From Ramlibacter albus (GTDB taxonomy: Bacteria; Pseudomonadota; Gammaproteobacteria; Burkholderiales; Burkholderiaceae_C): a DNA stretch of 64,000 nt. The notes under the pieces were generated by a model. It did not search any database and was not told the DNA's origin. It saw only the letters and a list, made by a program, of their open reading frames with translations. Position numbers and translations under genes: made by a program. Positions 56,385 through 64,000 of the stretch are shown here, piece by piece. Location of the stretch: assembly GCF_014297445.1 (NCBI RefSeq), contig NZ_JACORU010000017.1, forward strand, positions 47,581-111,580, read 5' to 3'. Numbering within the stretch: position 1 is the stretch's first letter; the number at the start of each line of letters is the position of its first letter.

Positions 56385-56819
56385 TCAGTACAGGCCGAAC
56401 AGCTTGGCGCCCAGCACCAGCGTCAGCAGGATGCTCGCGGCGAGCGTGAACGTGGCGGACGACGCGCCGAACTGCTTGGACACGGCCTTGTGGCTCACGT
56501 CCATCCACAGGTGGCGCAGGCCCGCGATGAAGTGGTGCAGGTAGGCCCAGATCAGGCCCAGCACCACCAGTTTCACGAGGAAGCCCGGAACGAAACCAAG
56601 GCCGCTGTTGAAGGCGGCCTTGAATTTCGCGAACGAGATTTCGGAGGAGACGGACGCGTCGAACATCCAGATGATGAACGGCATCAGCAGGAACATGAGC
56701 ACGCCGCTGATCCGATGCAGGATCGACACGATCCCCGCGACGGGCAGTCGGTAGGTGGGCAGGTCCGAGAGCGCGTGGATGTTGCGGAACTCGGGCCGCG
56801 GCTTGGGCTGGGGCGTCAT
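56385..56819 (-). CDS. sdhC: Succinate dehydrogenase cytochrome b556 subunit
   Basis: A 144-residue membrane subunit of complex II with three TM helices. SILHRISGVLMFLLMP (helix I) and HHFIAGLRHLWMDVSH (helix II, with the haem His) are the family signatures. The start MTPQPKPRPEFRNIH is chosen at 56819; the open frame upstream runs through the promoter. It is the first gene of the sdh-gltA operon. Confidence 0.95.
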   Translation of the reverse strand: MTPQPKPRPEFRNIHALSDLPTYRLPVAGIVSILHRISGVLMFLLMPFIIWMFDASVSSEISFAKFKAAFNSGLGFVPGFLVKLVVLGLIWAYLHHFIAGLRHLWMDVSHKAVSKQFGASSATFTLAASILLTLVLGAKLFGLY

Positions 56820-56860
56820 GGGCGGTCTTGGGGTTTCTTTGGATGTGCGGACAACCCAAA

Positions 56861-56877
56861 ATTCTATTGCAACGCAA
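56861..56877 (-). promoter_or_regulatory. Candidate sdh promoter element and palindrome
   Basis: Read on the minus strand, a good -10 hexamer TAGAAT (56861-56866) lies 41 nt before the sdhC ATG, with no clear -35. Immediately next to it the palindrome TTGC-N3-GCAA (56867-56877) could be a regulator site replacing the -35. The remaining 112-bp gap to the GntR gene shows nothing else. Confidence 0.35.
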
Positions 56878-56931
56878 CAACCTGACACCGGGGTTTCACA
56901 TTCCACCCCCGCCGCCGCTTTTTGATCGAGC

Positions 56932-57675
56932 TCAGCTCAGGTCGTTGTGGTAGTGGTGCGTGTCGGTGCGATAGAGCCCGCGGCGCAGCTCCATCGGTAC
57001 ATCGTTGTAGGTATACGCGATGCGCTCGACCGAGAGCAGCGGCGTGCCTTTGGGCACTTGCAGCAGCTGCGCGGCCTCCTCGTCGGCCGCGATCGCGCGG
57101 ATCTTCTCCTCCGCGCGCACCATGCGCACGCCGAAGTCCAGCTCGAACATGGCGTAGGTGGGGCCGTGGTAGTCGGCCATCTGCTCCGCCGTCAGCCCCT
57201 TGAAGGCGTTGCCGGGCAGCCAGAAGTCCTCCAGGATGGTCGGCTCGCCGCCGAACGAAAGCGTGCGGCGCACCTGCACGACGGCGTCGCCCGAGCGCAG
57301 CGCGAGCGCGCGCGCGATCTCGGCGGACGCGCGCACGCGCCGGCACTCGAGGATGTTGCGCTGCGCGGGCCCTTCGCTGTCGCGGTCGCCGCTGTCGGGC
57401 ATCAGCTTGAGGAAGCGGTACTGCACGTGCTGCTCGGCGTGCGTGGCGACGAACGTGCCCTTGCCCTGGCGGCGCACGACGAGGTTCTCGGCCGCGAGTT
57501 CGTCGATCGCCTTGCGCACGGTGCCCTGGCTCACGCGGTAGCGCGCGGCCAGCTCCATCTCGCTGGGGATGGCTTCGCCCGGCTTCCATTCGCCCGCCTG
57601 CAGGCTTTGCAGGATGAGCCCCTTGATCTGCTGGTACAGCGGGCTGAACGCCGGCGTGGCCTGGGTTTCTTCCAT
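56932..57675 (-). CDS. GntR/HutC-family regulator next to TCA genes
   Basis: A 247-residue repressor-type protein. An N-terminal winged helix-turn-helix (about residues 10-78, YRVSQGTVRKAIDELAAENL) is joined to a UTRA effector domain (about 95-245), the HutC subfamily arrangement. I start at ATG 57675 (MEETQATPAF), which has GGAG at good spacing; upstream ATGs have no ribosome site. It diverges from mdh, and the 115-bp gap between them contains a 12-bp perfect palindrome. It lies back to back with the sdh operon, so it may control both arms. The effector is probably a TCA-cycle acid, but that is inference. Confidence 0.9.
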   Translation of the reverse strand: MEETQATPAFSPLYQQIKGLILQSLQAGEWKPGEAIPSEMELAARYRVSQGTVRKAIDELAAENLVVRRQGKGTFVATHAEQHVQYRFLKLMPDSGDRDSEGPAQRNILECRRVRASAEIARALALRSGDAVVQVRRTLSFGGEPTILEDFWLPGNAFKGLTAEQMADYHGPTYAMFELDFGVRMVRAEEKIRAIAADEEAAQLLQVPKGTPLLSVERIAYTYNDVPMELRRGLYRTDTHHYHNDLS

Positions 57676-57699
57676 GCTTGTCTCCGGCCCCATCATATC

Positions 57700-57711
57700 T
57701 CTTATATAAGA
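57700..57711. promoter_or_regulatory. Palindromic candidate GntR operator
   Basis: TCTTATATAAGA is a perfect 12-bp palindrome, strikingly AT-rich in this genome. A partial second copy, ATAAGACA, follows at 57713-57720. It sits between the GntR gene and mdh, 11 nt before the mdh -35, in the usual place for a self-regulating repressor. Confidence 0.65.
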
Positions 57712-57722
57712 CATAAGACAAA

Positions 57723-57752
57723 TTGACTGCTAGGGGTTCACCCGAGTAAACT
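57723..57752 (+). promoter_or_regulatory. Predicted sigma-70 promoter of mdh
   Basis: TTGACT (57723-57728) and TAAACT (57747-57752) are separated by 18 nt and lie 38 nt before the mdh ATG. The ribosome site GGAGA follows. The candidate operator lies directly upstream. Confidence 0.5.
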
Positions 57753-57790
57753 CGTCGGCTCCCACACACGCAAATCTCCGGAGAATTTCC

Positions 57791-58777
57791 ATGAGCAAGA
57801 AGCCCGTCCGAGTCGCCGTCACCGGCGCCGCCGGCCAGATCGGTTACGCCCTGCTGTTCCGCATCGCCAGCGGCGAGATGCTGGGCAAGGACCAGCCCGT
57901 GATCCTGCAGCTGCTGGAGATCCCGGACGAGAAGGCCCAGAAGGCCCTCAAGGGCGTGATGATGGAGCTGGAGGACTGCGCGTTCCCGCTGCTGGCCGGC
58001 ATGGAGGCCCACAGCGACCCGATGAACGCCTTCAAGGACACCGACTACGCGCTGCTGGTCGGCGCCCGCCCCCGCGGCCCCGGCATGGAGCGCAAGGACC
58101 TGCTGGCCGCCAACGCCCAGATCTTCACGGCCCAGGGCAAGGCCCTCGACAAGGTCGCCTCGCGCAACGTCAAGGTGCTGGTGGTCGGCAACCCGGCCAA
58201 CACCAACGCGTACATCGCGATGAAGAGCGCGCCCAGCCTGCCGCGCAAGAACTTCACCGCCATGCTGCGCCTGGACCACAACCGGGCCCTGTCGCAGATC
58301 GCGGCCAAGACCGGCACTGCGGTGGGCGACATCGAGAAGATGGTCGTCTGGGGCAACCACTCGCCCACCATGTATGCCGACTACCGCTTCGCCACGGTGA
58401 ACGGCAAGCCGGTCAAGGACATGATCAACGACCAGGCGTGGAACAAGGACGTGTTCCTGCCCACCGTCGGCAAGCGCGGCGCGGCCATCATCGAGGCGCG
58501 CGGCCTGTCGTCCGCCGCATCGGCTGCCAACGCCGCCATCGACCACATGCGCGACTGGGCGCTGGGCACGGGCAGCAAGTGGGTCACGATGGGCATCCCG
58601 TCGGACGGCCAGTACGGCATCCCCAAGGACACGATGTTCGGCTTCCCGGTCACCACCGCCAACGGCGAGTACACCGTGGTCGACGGCCTGCCGATCGACG
58701 AGTTCAGCCAGGAGCGCATCAACCTCACGCTCAAGGAGCTGCAGGAAGAGCAGCAGGGCGTCGCCCACCTCCTCTGA
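57791..58777 (+). CDS. mdh: Malate dehydrogenase
   Basis: It interconverts malate and oxaloacetate with NAD+. The 328-residue product has the NAD loop TGAAGQIGYALLF (11-23), the substrate Arg in ARPRGPGMERKD, VGNPANTNA, and the catalytic His in WGNHSPTMYAD. Length and sequence are those of the LDH-like betaproteobacterial Mdh. CGGAGAATTTCC precedes the ATG. It is the first gene of a plus-strand set continuing into the citE-like gene 8 bp away. Confidence 0.98.
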   Translation: MSKKPVRVAVTGAAGQIGYALLFRIASGEMLGKDQPVILQLLEIPDEKAQKALKGVMMELEDCAFPLLAGMEAHSDPMNAFKDTDYALLVGARPRGPGMERKDLLAANAQIFTAQGKALDKVASRNVKVLVVGNPANTNAYIAMKSAPSLPRKNFTAMLRLDHNRALSQIAAKTGTAVGDIEKMVVWGNHSPTMYADYRFATVNGKPVKDMINDQAWNKDVFLPTVGKRGAAIIEARGLSSAASAANAAIDHMRDWALGTGSKWVTMGIPSDGQYGIPKDTMFGFPVTTANGEYTVVDGLPIDEFSQERINLTLKELQEEQQGVAHLL

Positions 58778-58785
58778 AGGTCGAC

Positions 58786-59775
58786 GTGAAGCATCCGAGA
58801 GAAGTCCTCCTCGGCGCGCAGGCGCGCACCGGCACGCTGCCGGTGTGCGACCACTACAGCGGCGTCGAGGTGCGGATGCGCAAGAGCCTGCAGCTGCAGG
58901 CCGAGATGATGCAGGAGTTCGGCGCGTGCGTCTTCGACGTGTCGCTGGACTGCGAGGACGGCGCGCCGGTGGGCGGCGAGGCGGAGCACGCGGCGCTGGT
59001 CACCGAGCTCGCGCTCGGCGCAGCTGAAGGTGCACGCGTCGCCGTGCGCATCCATCCGGTGGACCATCCCGCCTTCGAGGCCGACATCGCGACCATCGTC
59101 CGCAAGGCCGGCGCGAAGCTCGCGCACGTGATGCTGCCCAAGTGCGAGTCGCTTGCCGACGTCGAGCACGCAGCCCGTGCGATCGACGCCGCGGGCTCGC
59201 CCGATCTGCCGTTGCAGGTGCTGATCGAGTCGCCGGCGGCGGTGCACCGCGCCTTCGACATCGCTTCGCATCCGCGCGTGCAGTCGCTCAGCTTCGGGCT
59301 GATGGACTTCGTGTCGGCACATGGCGGCGCCATCCCGTCCGAGGGCATGGGCATCGACGGCCAGTTCACGCACCCGCTCGTGGTGCGCGCCAAGCTGGAG
59401 ATCGCATCGGCCTGCCACGCGCACGGCAAGGTGCCGTCGCACTCCGTCATCACGGAATTCAAGGACACCGCGGCGCTCAAGCGCGCGGTGACGCGCGCGA
59501 ACCGCGAGTTCGGCTTCACGCGCGCGTGGAGCATCCACCCCGACCAGATCCGCCCGATCCTGGAAGTGATGGCGCCCACCGAGCAGGACATCGAGAACGC
59601 AACAACGATCCTCGTGAAGGCATTGGCCGCCGACTGGGCGCCGATCCAGCACGCAGGCAAACTGGAGGACCGGGCAAGCTACCGTTACTACTGGCAGGTG
59701 CTGGAGAGGGCGCACCAGACCGGGAGGCGGCTGCCTACGGAGGCGCAAGGCTGGTTCGAAGCCGCGCGCCATTGA
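58786..59775 (+). CDS. CitE-like / HpcH-HpaI CoA-ester lyase family protein
   Basis: A 329-residue TIM-barrel protein of the citrate lyase beta / malyl-CoA lyase superfamily. Visible marks are FDVSLDCEDGAP (acidic metal-binding turn), HVMLPKCES, VLIESPAAVH with the metal-binding Glu, and SFGLMDFVSAHGG. The GTG start at 58786, with AAGG a few bases before it, gives VKHPREVLLGAQ. There is no CitD or CitF partner, so it is not a citrate lyase subunit. Related proteins cleave malyl- or citramalyl-CoA. Between mdh and acnB it probably serves a C4/C5 acyl-CoA step; the substrate is unknown. Confidence 0.88.
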   Translation: MKHPREVLLGAQARTGTLPVCDHYSGVEVRMRKSLQLQAEMMQEFGACVFDVSLDCEDGAPVGGEAEHAALVTELALGAAEGARVAVRIHPVDHPAFEADIATIVRKAGAKLAHVMLPKCESLADVEHAARAIDAAGSPDLPLQVLIESPAAVHRAFDIASHPRVQSLSFGLMDFVSAHGGAIPSEGMGIDGQFTHPLVVRAKLEIASACHAHGKVPSHSVITEFKDTAALKRAVTRANREFGFTRAWSIHPDQIRPILEVMAPTEQDIENATTILVKALAADWAPIQHAGKLEDRASYRYYWQVLERAHQTGRRLPTEAQGWFEAARH

Positions 59776-59801
59776 AGTCACAAACAATCCCGGAGACAGA
59801 G

Positions 59802-60371
59802 TTGAAGTCCCTCATCGCCATGCTGCTCATCGCCGCCGCACCCGCGCTGGCGCTCGCGCAAGCCACTGCAACGCAAAAGCCGGCGGCAAAACCCGCCGCC
59901 AAGCCCGCGGCGAAAAAGCCCGCCGCGCCGAAGAAGCCCACCGAAGAAGAGATCAAGGCCCGCGAGGAAGCCACGCCGCTGGAAGAGCCCGACCCCGCCA
60001 TCAAGCTCAGCGAAGCGGAACTCGAAGTCGCCAAGCGAGTCCATGTGGGCGAATTCCCGTGCGAGCTCGGCGCCAACATCAAGGTGCGCGCCTTGCGGCG
60101 CGACGGCTTCTTCCTGGTGTCCAACAAGCTCAACCGCTTCGTCATGCACCCGGTGGAAAGCAAGACGGGCGCGATCCGCCTCGAAGACCCGGTCCGCGGC
60201 GCCATGATGCTGCAGCTGGGCAACAAGTCGATGCTCATGAGCCAGAAGCTGGGCCAGCGCCTCGCCGACGACTGCAAGAGCCCCGAACAGGAAAAGTTCG
60301 CGGAAGAAATGAAGACGAAGCCGCCGGTGGACCTGCTGCAGCAGGACAAGCCGAAGAGCGGCACGAACTGA
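59802..60371 (+). CDS. Predicted periplasmic protein of unknown function
   Basis: A 189-residue protein starting at a TTG with GGAGA 5 nt upstream. A signal peptide (LKSLIAMLLIAAAPALALAQ) is followed by a Lys/Ala/Pro-rich low-complexity stretch (about 25-55) and then a compact domain with HVGEFPCELGANIKV, KLNRFVMHPVESK and a late Cys (DDCKSPEQ). The two cysteines might form a disulphide. I do not recognise the fold. It lies between the citE-like gene and acnB, 31 bp before the latter, so it is probably co-transcribed with them. Confidence 0.8.
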   Translation: MKSLIAMLLIAAAPALALAQATATQKPAAKPAAKPAAKKPAAPKKPTEEEIKAREEATPLEEPDPAIKLSEAELEVAKRVHVGEFPCELGANIKVRALRRDGFFLVSNKLNRFVMHPVESKTGAIRLEDPVRGAMMLQLGNKSMLMSQKLGQRLADDCKSPEQEKFAEEMKTKPPVDLLQQDKPKSGTN

Positions 60372-60402
60372 CGTATTTGTGAATCACCCCGGAGAGAGAG
60401 CC

Positions 60403-62994
60403 ATGCTGCAAGCCTATGTCGAACATGTCGCCGAGCGCGCCGCGCTGGGCATCCCGCCCCTGCCGCTCAATGCGAAGCAGACCGCCGAAGTCATCGAGCT
60501 GCTGAAGGCAGCCCCCTCCAAGGAGGAGGCGTTCCTGCTGGACTTGCTCACCCATCGCGTGCCCCCGGGCGTGGACGATGCCGCCAAGGTCAAGGCGAGC
60601 TTCCTCGCCGCGGTTGCGCACGGTGACTTCCCCGTCAAGGCGATCTCCAAGGCCAAGGCCACGGAGCTGCTCGGCACCATGGTCGGCGGCTACAACGTCA
60701 AGCCGCTGATCGACCTGCTGGACGACAAGGAAGTGGCGCAGGTCGCGGCCGACGGCCTGAAGAAGACGCTGCTGATGTTCGACTACTTCCATGACGTGGC
60801 CGAGAAGGCGAAAGCCGGCAATGCCTACGCGAAGCAGGTGATCCAGAGCTGGGCTGATGCCGAGTGGTTCACCAGCCGCCCCGAAGTCGCGAAGAAGATC
60901 ACCGTCACCGTCTTCAAGGTCCCCGGCGAAACCAACACGGACGACCTGTCGCCCGCGCCCGATGCGTGGAGCCGCCCCGACATCCCGCTGCACACGCTGG
61001 CGATGCTGAAGAACACGCGCCCTGGCGCCGACTTCAAGCCGGAGGAAGACGGCAAGCGCGGCCCGATGAAGTTCATCGAGGAGCTCAAGGCCAAGGGCCA
61101 CCAGGTGGCCTACGTCGGCGACGTGGTGGGCACCGGCTCCTCGCGCAAGTCGGCGACCAACAGCGTGATCTGGGCCACGGGCCAGGACATCCCGTTCGTG
61201 CCGAACAAGCGCTTCGGCGGCGTCACGCTCGGCGGCAAGATCGCCCCGATCTTCTTCAACACGCAGGAAGACTCCGGCGCGCTGCCCATCGAGGTGGAAG
61301 TGTCGAAGTTCAACATGGGCGACGTACTCGACATCTACCCGTACGAGGGCAAGATCGAGCGCAATGGCGAAGTGCTGGAGAAGTTCGCGCTCAAGAGCGA
61401 CGTCATCCTCGACGAAGTGCGCGCCGGCGGCCGCATCAACCTGATCATCGGCCGCTCGCTCACCGCGAAGGCGCGCGAGTTCCTGGGCCTGCCCGCGTCC
61501 AGGACCTTCCGCCTGCCGCAACCGCCCGCTGCTTCGAACAAGGGCTTCACGCTCGCGCAGAAGATGGTTGGCCGCGCCTGTGGCCTGCCGGATGGCCAGG
61601 GCGTGCGCCCCGGCACGTACTGCGAGCCGCGCATGACGACCGTGGGTTCGCAGGACACCACGGGCCCGATGACGCGCGACGAACTGAAGGACCTCGCGTG
61701 CCTCGGCTTCAGCTCCGACATGGTGATGCAGTCGTTCTGCCACACCGCGGCCTACCCGAAGCCGGTGGACGTGCTGACGCACCGCGAACTGCCGCAGTTC
61801 ATCAGCAACCGCGGCGGCGTGGCGCTGCGCCCCGGCGATGGCGTGATCCACTCGTGGCTCAACCGCCTGCTGCTTCCCGACACCGTGGGCACGGGCGGCG
61901 ACTCGCACACGCGCTTCCCCATCGGCATCTCCTTCCCCGCGGGTTCCGGCCTCGTCGCGTTCGCGGCCGCCACCGGCGTCATGCCGCTGGACATGCCCGA
62001 GTCGGTGCTGGTGCGCTTCAAGGGCCAGATGCAGCCCGGCATCACGCTGCGCGACCTCGTGCACGCCATTCCCTACTACGCGATCAAGCAGGGCCTGCTG
62101 ACCGTTGCGAAGCAGGGCAAGAAGAACATCTTCTCCGGCCGCATCCTCGAGATCGAGGGCCTGCCGACGCTGAAGGTGGAGCAGGCGTTCGAACTGTCCG
62201 ACGCATCGGCCGAGCGCTCCGCCGGCGGCTGCACGGTCAAGCTCGACAAGGAACCCGTCATCGAGTACCTCAAGAGCAACGTGGTGCTGATGAAGAACAT
62301 GATCGCCAACGGCTACGAGGACAAGCGTTCGCTCGAGCGCCGCATCAAGGCCGTCGAAGCGTGGATCGCGAACCCGCAACTGCTCGAAGCCGACAAGGAC
62401 GCCGAGTACGCTGCCGTCATCGAGATCGACCTGGCCGACATCAAGGAGCCGCTGCTGTGCTGCCCGAACGATCCGGACGACGTGAAGCCGCTGTCGGAAG
62501 TGCAGAACACGAAGATCGACGAGGTGTTCATCGGTTCGTGCATGACCAACATCGGCCACTTCCGTGCGGCCTCGACGCTGCTGGAAGGCAAGCGCGACAT
62601 CCCGGTGAAGCTGTGGGTGGCGCCGCCGACCAAGATGGACGCGAGCGAGCTCACCAAGGAAGGCCACTACGGCGTGTTCGGCACGGCCGGTGCGCGCACC
62701 GAGATGCCGGGCTGCTCGCTGTGCATGGGCAACCAGGCGCAGGTGCGTGAAGGCGCGACGGTGGTGTCCACCTCCACTCGCAACTTCCCGAACCGGCTGG
62801 GCAAGAACACCAACGTGTTCCTGGCCTCCGCGGAGCTCGCGGCGATCGCGTCGAAGCTGGGCCGCATTCCGACGGTGGACGAGTACCACGTGGACATGGG
62901 CGTCATCAACAAGGATGCGGCGCGCGTGTACCGCTACATGAACTTCGACCAGATCGAGGAGTACGCGGACGTGGCGAAGGCCGTGACGGTTTAA
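60403..62994 (+). CDS. acnB: Aconitate hydratase B
   Basis: It isomerises citrate to isocitrate through a [4Fe-4S] cluster; AcnB can also regulate mRNA when the cluster is lost. The 863-residue product has the AcnB order: helical HEAT-like domain (1-160), swivel domain (about 165-380), then catalytic domains. Cluster cysteines are C713 (FIGSCMTNIG), C771 and C774 (MPGCSLCMGN). The start ATG (MLQAYVEHVAERAALG) follows GGAGAG; an in-frame codon 24 nt upstream is less likely. A bidirectional terminator follows. Confidence 0.98.
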   Translation: MLQAYVEHVAERAALGIPPLPLNAKQTAEVIELLKAAPSKEEAFLLDLLTHRVPPGVDDAAKVKASFLAAVAHGDFPVKAISKAKATELLGTMVGGYNVKPLIDLLDDKEVAQVAADGLKKTLLMFDYFHDVAEKAKAGNAYAKQVIQSWADAEWFTSRPEVAKKITVTVFKVPGETNTDDLSPAPDAWSRPDIPLHTLAMLKNTRPGADFKPEEDGKRGPMKFIEELKAKGHQVAYVGDVVGTGSSRKSATNSVIWATGQDIPFVPNKRFGGVTLGGKIAPIFFNTQEDSGALPIEVEVSKFNMGDVLDIYPYEGKIERNGEVLEKFALKSDVILDEVRAGGRINLIIGRSLTAKAREFLGLPASRTFRLPQPPAASNKGFTLAQKMVGRACGLPDGQGVRPGTYCEPRMTTVGSQDTTGPMTRDELKDLACLGFSSDMVMQSFCHTAAYPKPVDVLTHRELPQFISNRGGVALRPGDGVIHSWLNRLLLPDTVGTGGDSHTRFPIGISFPAGSGLVAFAAATGVMPLDMPESVLVRFKGQMQPGITLRDLVHAIPYYAIKQGLLTVAKQGKKNIFSGRILEIEGLPTLKVEQAFELSDASAERSAGGCTVKLDKEPVIEYLKSNVVLMKNMIANGYEDKRSLERRIKAVEAWIANPQLLEADKDAEYAAVIEIDLADIKEPLLCCPNDPDDVKPLSEVQNTKIDEVFIGSCMTNIGHFRAASTLLEGKRDIPVKLWVAPPTKMDASELTKEGHYGVFGTAGARTEMPGCSLCMGNQAQVREGATVVSTSTRNFPNRLGKNTNVFLASAELAAIASKLGRIPTVDEYHVDMGVINKDAARVYRYMNFDQIEEYADVAKAVTV

Positions 62995-63011
62995 GCGCCT
63001 CGGCGCTCATG

Positions 63012-63037
63012 AAAAAGCCGCCCTCGGGCGGCTTTTT
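63012..63037. terminator. Bidirectional terminator between acnB and the Gly-rich gene
   Basis: AAAAAGCCGCCC and GGGCGGCTTTTT form a 12-bp stem with a two-base gap. The T-run on each strand lets it end both acnB and the converging minus-strand gene. It is the only notable element in the 61-bp gap. Confidence 0.92.
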
Positions 63038-63055
63038 CCTTGGCTCGCGATGCGA

Positions 63056-64000
63056 TCAACCGCGGTCGCGCTTGGCCTTGCGGGCCTTCGTGCCGGCAAC
63101 TGCGGAAGGCGAGCCGCCGTTGTTGCCGCTCGTGCCCGCGTTGGCGCCCGTGCCGCCCATGTCGGTCGAGCCCGGGCCCATGGCCGCGGCGCCCATCGCG
63201 CTGCTGCCGGTGCCGCCGGCCACCGTGCCGGTGCCGCCCGCGACCGCGCCGCCGGCGATACCGGTCGTGCCGACCGAGCCGCCGCCAACGGTGCCCGACG
63301 TCGCGACGCCACCACCGGTCGTCGTGCCGATGGCGCCCACCGGCCCCGTCACGCCAACCGTGCCCACCGGGCCCGTGACACCCACGCCCACCGCCGGGCC
63401 GGTCACGCCCACGGTGCCGGTCGTTCCAACCGTACCCGTGGTGCCCACCGTGCCCACCGTACCCGTCGTGCCCACGGTGCCGCTCGTGGCCGTGCCGCCA
63501 GTCGCTGCCGTCGTGCCGGTGGAGCCGGTCGTGCCCACGGTCGCGCCGACCGTGCCGCTCGTGCCGGTGCCCACGCTCACGCCGGTGCTGCCGGTGCTCG
63601 CACCCACGTTGCCGCCGACGTTGCCGCCCACGTTGCCGTTGACGCCACCGCCGCAGCAGGCGTTGCCTGCTGTCGAAGCATTCGGGCCGTTGCCCTGGTT
63701 GCCGAGTCCGGTGTTGCCGACGCCGTTGCCGTTGTTGCCGGTGCCGACGTTCGCACCGCCGTTGCCGCCGGCGTTGCCTGCCGGAGCGCCGCCGGGGCCG
63801 CCGCCGTTCGCGCTGGCACTGCCGCTGCCGCTGCCGCCAGGCCCGCCGGACGTGCCCGCACTCGCGCTGCCGCCGGCGCCGGCGCCACCGCCGACACCGC
63901 CGCCAACTCCACCGCCAACTCCACCGCCAACACCTGCACTGGCGCCGCCGCCGGCACCGGCACCAACGCCGCCGCCACTGCCGCCCGCACCGGCGCTTGC
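63056..64000 (-). CDS. Gly/Val/Thr-rich low-complexity protein, 5' end outside window
   Basis: The frame is open from the right edge to a TGA at 63056-63058, giving 314 residues without a convincing start, so the N-terminus lies beyond the window. The upstream half is Gly/Ala/Ser/Asn-rich. A central GNACCGGGVNGNVGGNVGG segment follows, then TGTVGTTGTVG-type and VTGPVGTVG-type repeats, ending in a basic tail KARKAKRDRG. The adjacent Cys-Cys is the only cysteine pair seen. The composition suggests a secreted or surface structural protein, but no signal peptide or family can be seen here. Other frames of this stretch are also open, because of the GC-rich repeats, and are not counted. Confidence 0.6.
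   Translation of the reverse strand, partial: ASAGAGGSGGGVGAGAGGGASAGVGGGVGGGVGGGVGGGAGAGGSASAGTSGGPGGSGSGSASANGGGPGGAPAGNAGGNGGANVGTGNNGNGVGNTGLGNQGNGPNASTAGNACCGGGVNGNVGGNVGGNVGASTGSTGVSVGTGTSGTVGATVGTTGSTGTTAATGGTATSGTVGTTGTVGTVGTTGTVGTTGTVGVTGPAVGVGVTGPVGTVGVTGPVGAIGTTTGGGVATSGTVGGGSVGTTGIAGGAVAGGTGTVAGGTGSSAMGAAAMGPGSTDMGGTGANAGTSGNNGGSPSAVAGTKARKAKRDRG

Noticed and set aside
63577..63990. An alternative minus-strand frame of 137 codons (Ala-rich)
   Set aside because: It is another reading frame of the same Gly-codon repeats; the Gly/Val/Thr frame continues across the whole stretch to the window edge.

Overview
The window is very GC-rich, densely coded bacterial chromosome. Gene content and order point to a betaproteobacterium of the order Burkholderiales, probably Comamonadaceae (Ramlibacter/Variovorax-like). 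The indicators are the leuC/ecn/leuD/leuB-asd-fimV-truA-trpF-trpB-trpA-accD chain and the sdhCDAB-sdhE-gltA / GntR / mdh-citE-acnB locus. This placement is inferred from memory of such genomes; no search was run. I see no tRNA or rRNA, insertion sequence, phage or CRISPR array. The longest gene-free stretch is under 200 bases.

Region 1 (1-1710): the tail of an unidentified plus-strand gene, then lysS on the minus strand.

Region 2 (1756-17207, plus strand): a tightly packed glycan operon, most genes overlapping by 4 nt. It encodes a MurJ-like flippase, an HpcH/HpaI aldolase-like protein, a PglC-like phosphoglycosyl transferase, an AsnB-type amidotransferase, a GT-B-like glycosyltransferase, a WbpG/PseA-type N-acetyl sugar amidotransferase with its own HisF and HisH, and then NeuA, NeuB, NeuC, NeuD, a CBS-aminotransferase fusion and a PglF/WbpM-like 4,6-dehydratase. 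Read backwards (dehydratase, aminotransferase, acetyltransferase, hydrolysing epimerase, synthase, CMP-transferase), this is the UDP-bacillosamine route to CMP-legionaminic acid. The amidotransferase set would add an acetamidino group. The product is probably a surface glycan.

Region 3 (17209-36282, mostly minus strand): housekeeping. It holds a LON-domain protein, yggT, accD, trpA/B/F, truA, fimV with a mini-FimV, asd, and the leucine genes leuB/leuD/leuC. A predicted secreted zinc peptidase and an entericidin sit among the leucine genes. A LysR regulator with two matching palindromes in its promoter follows, then an AidB-like acyl-CoA dehydrogenase and a MATE transporter.

Region 4 (36379-51617, minus strand): a type I secretion operon (outer-membrane TolC-like, ABC, HlyD-like) followed by its giant substrate. 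The substrate is an adhesin of about 3,570 residues with about 25 Ig-like modules and a short RTX tail. As written, the adhesin gene is broken by a one-base frameshift about 640 codons before its end.

Region 5 (51814-62994): TCA cycle genes. sdhC-sdhD-sdhA-sdhB-sdhE-gltA read leftwards to a clear terminator. A GntR/HutC regulator is divergent from mdh, a citE-like gene, a small periplasmic protein and acnB. A palindromic candidate operator lies between the regulator and mdh.

Region 6 (63056 to the right edge): the C-terminal part of a glycine/valine/threonine-rich low-complexity protein, convergent with acnB across a bidirectional terminator.
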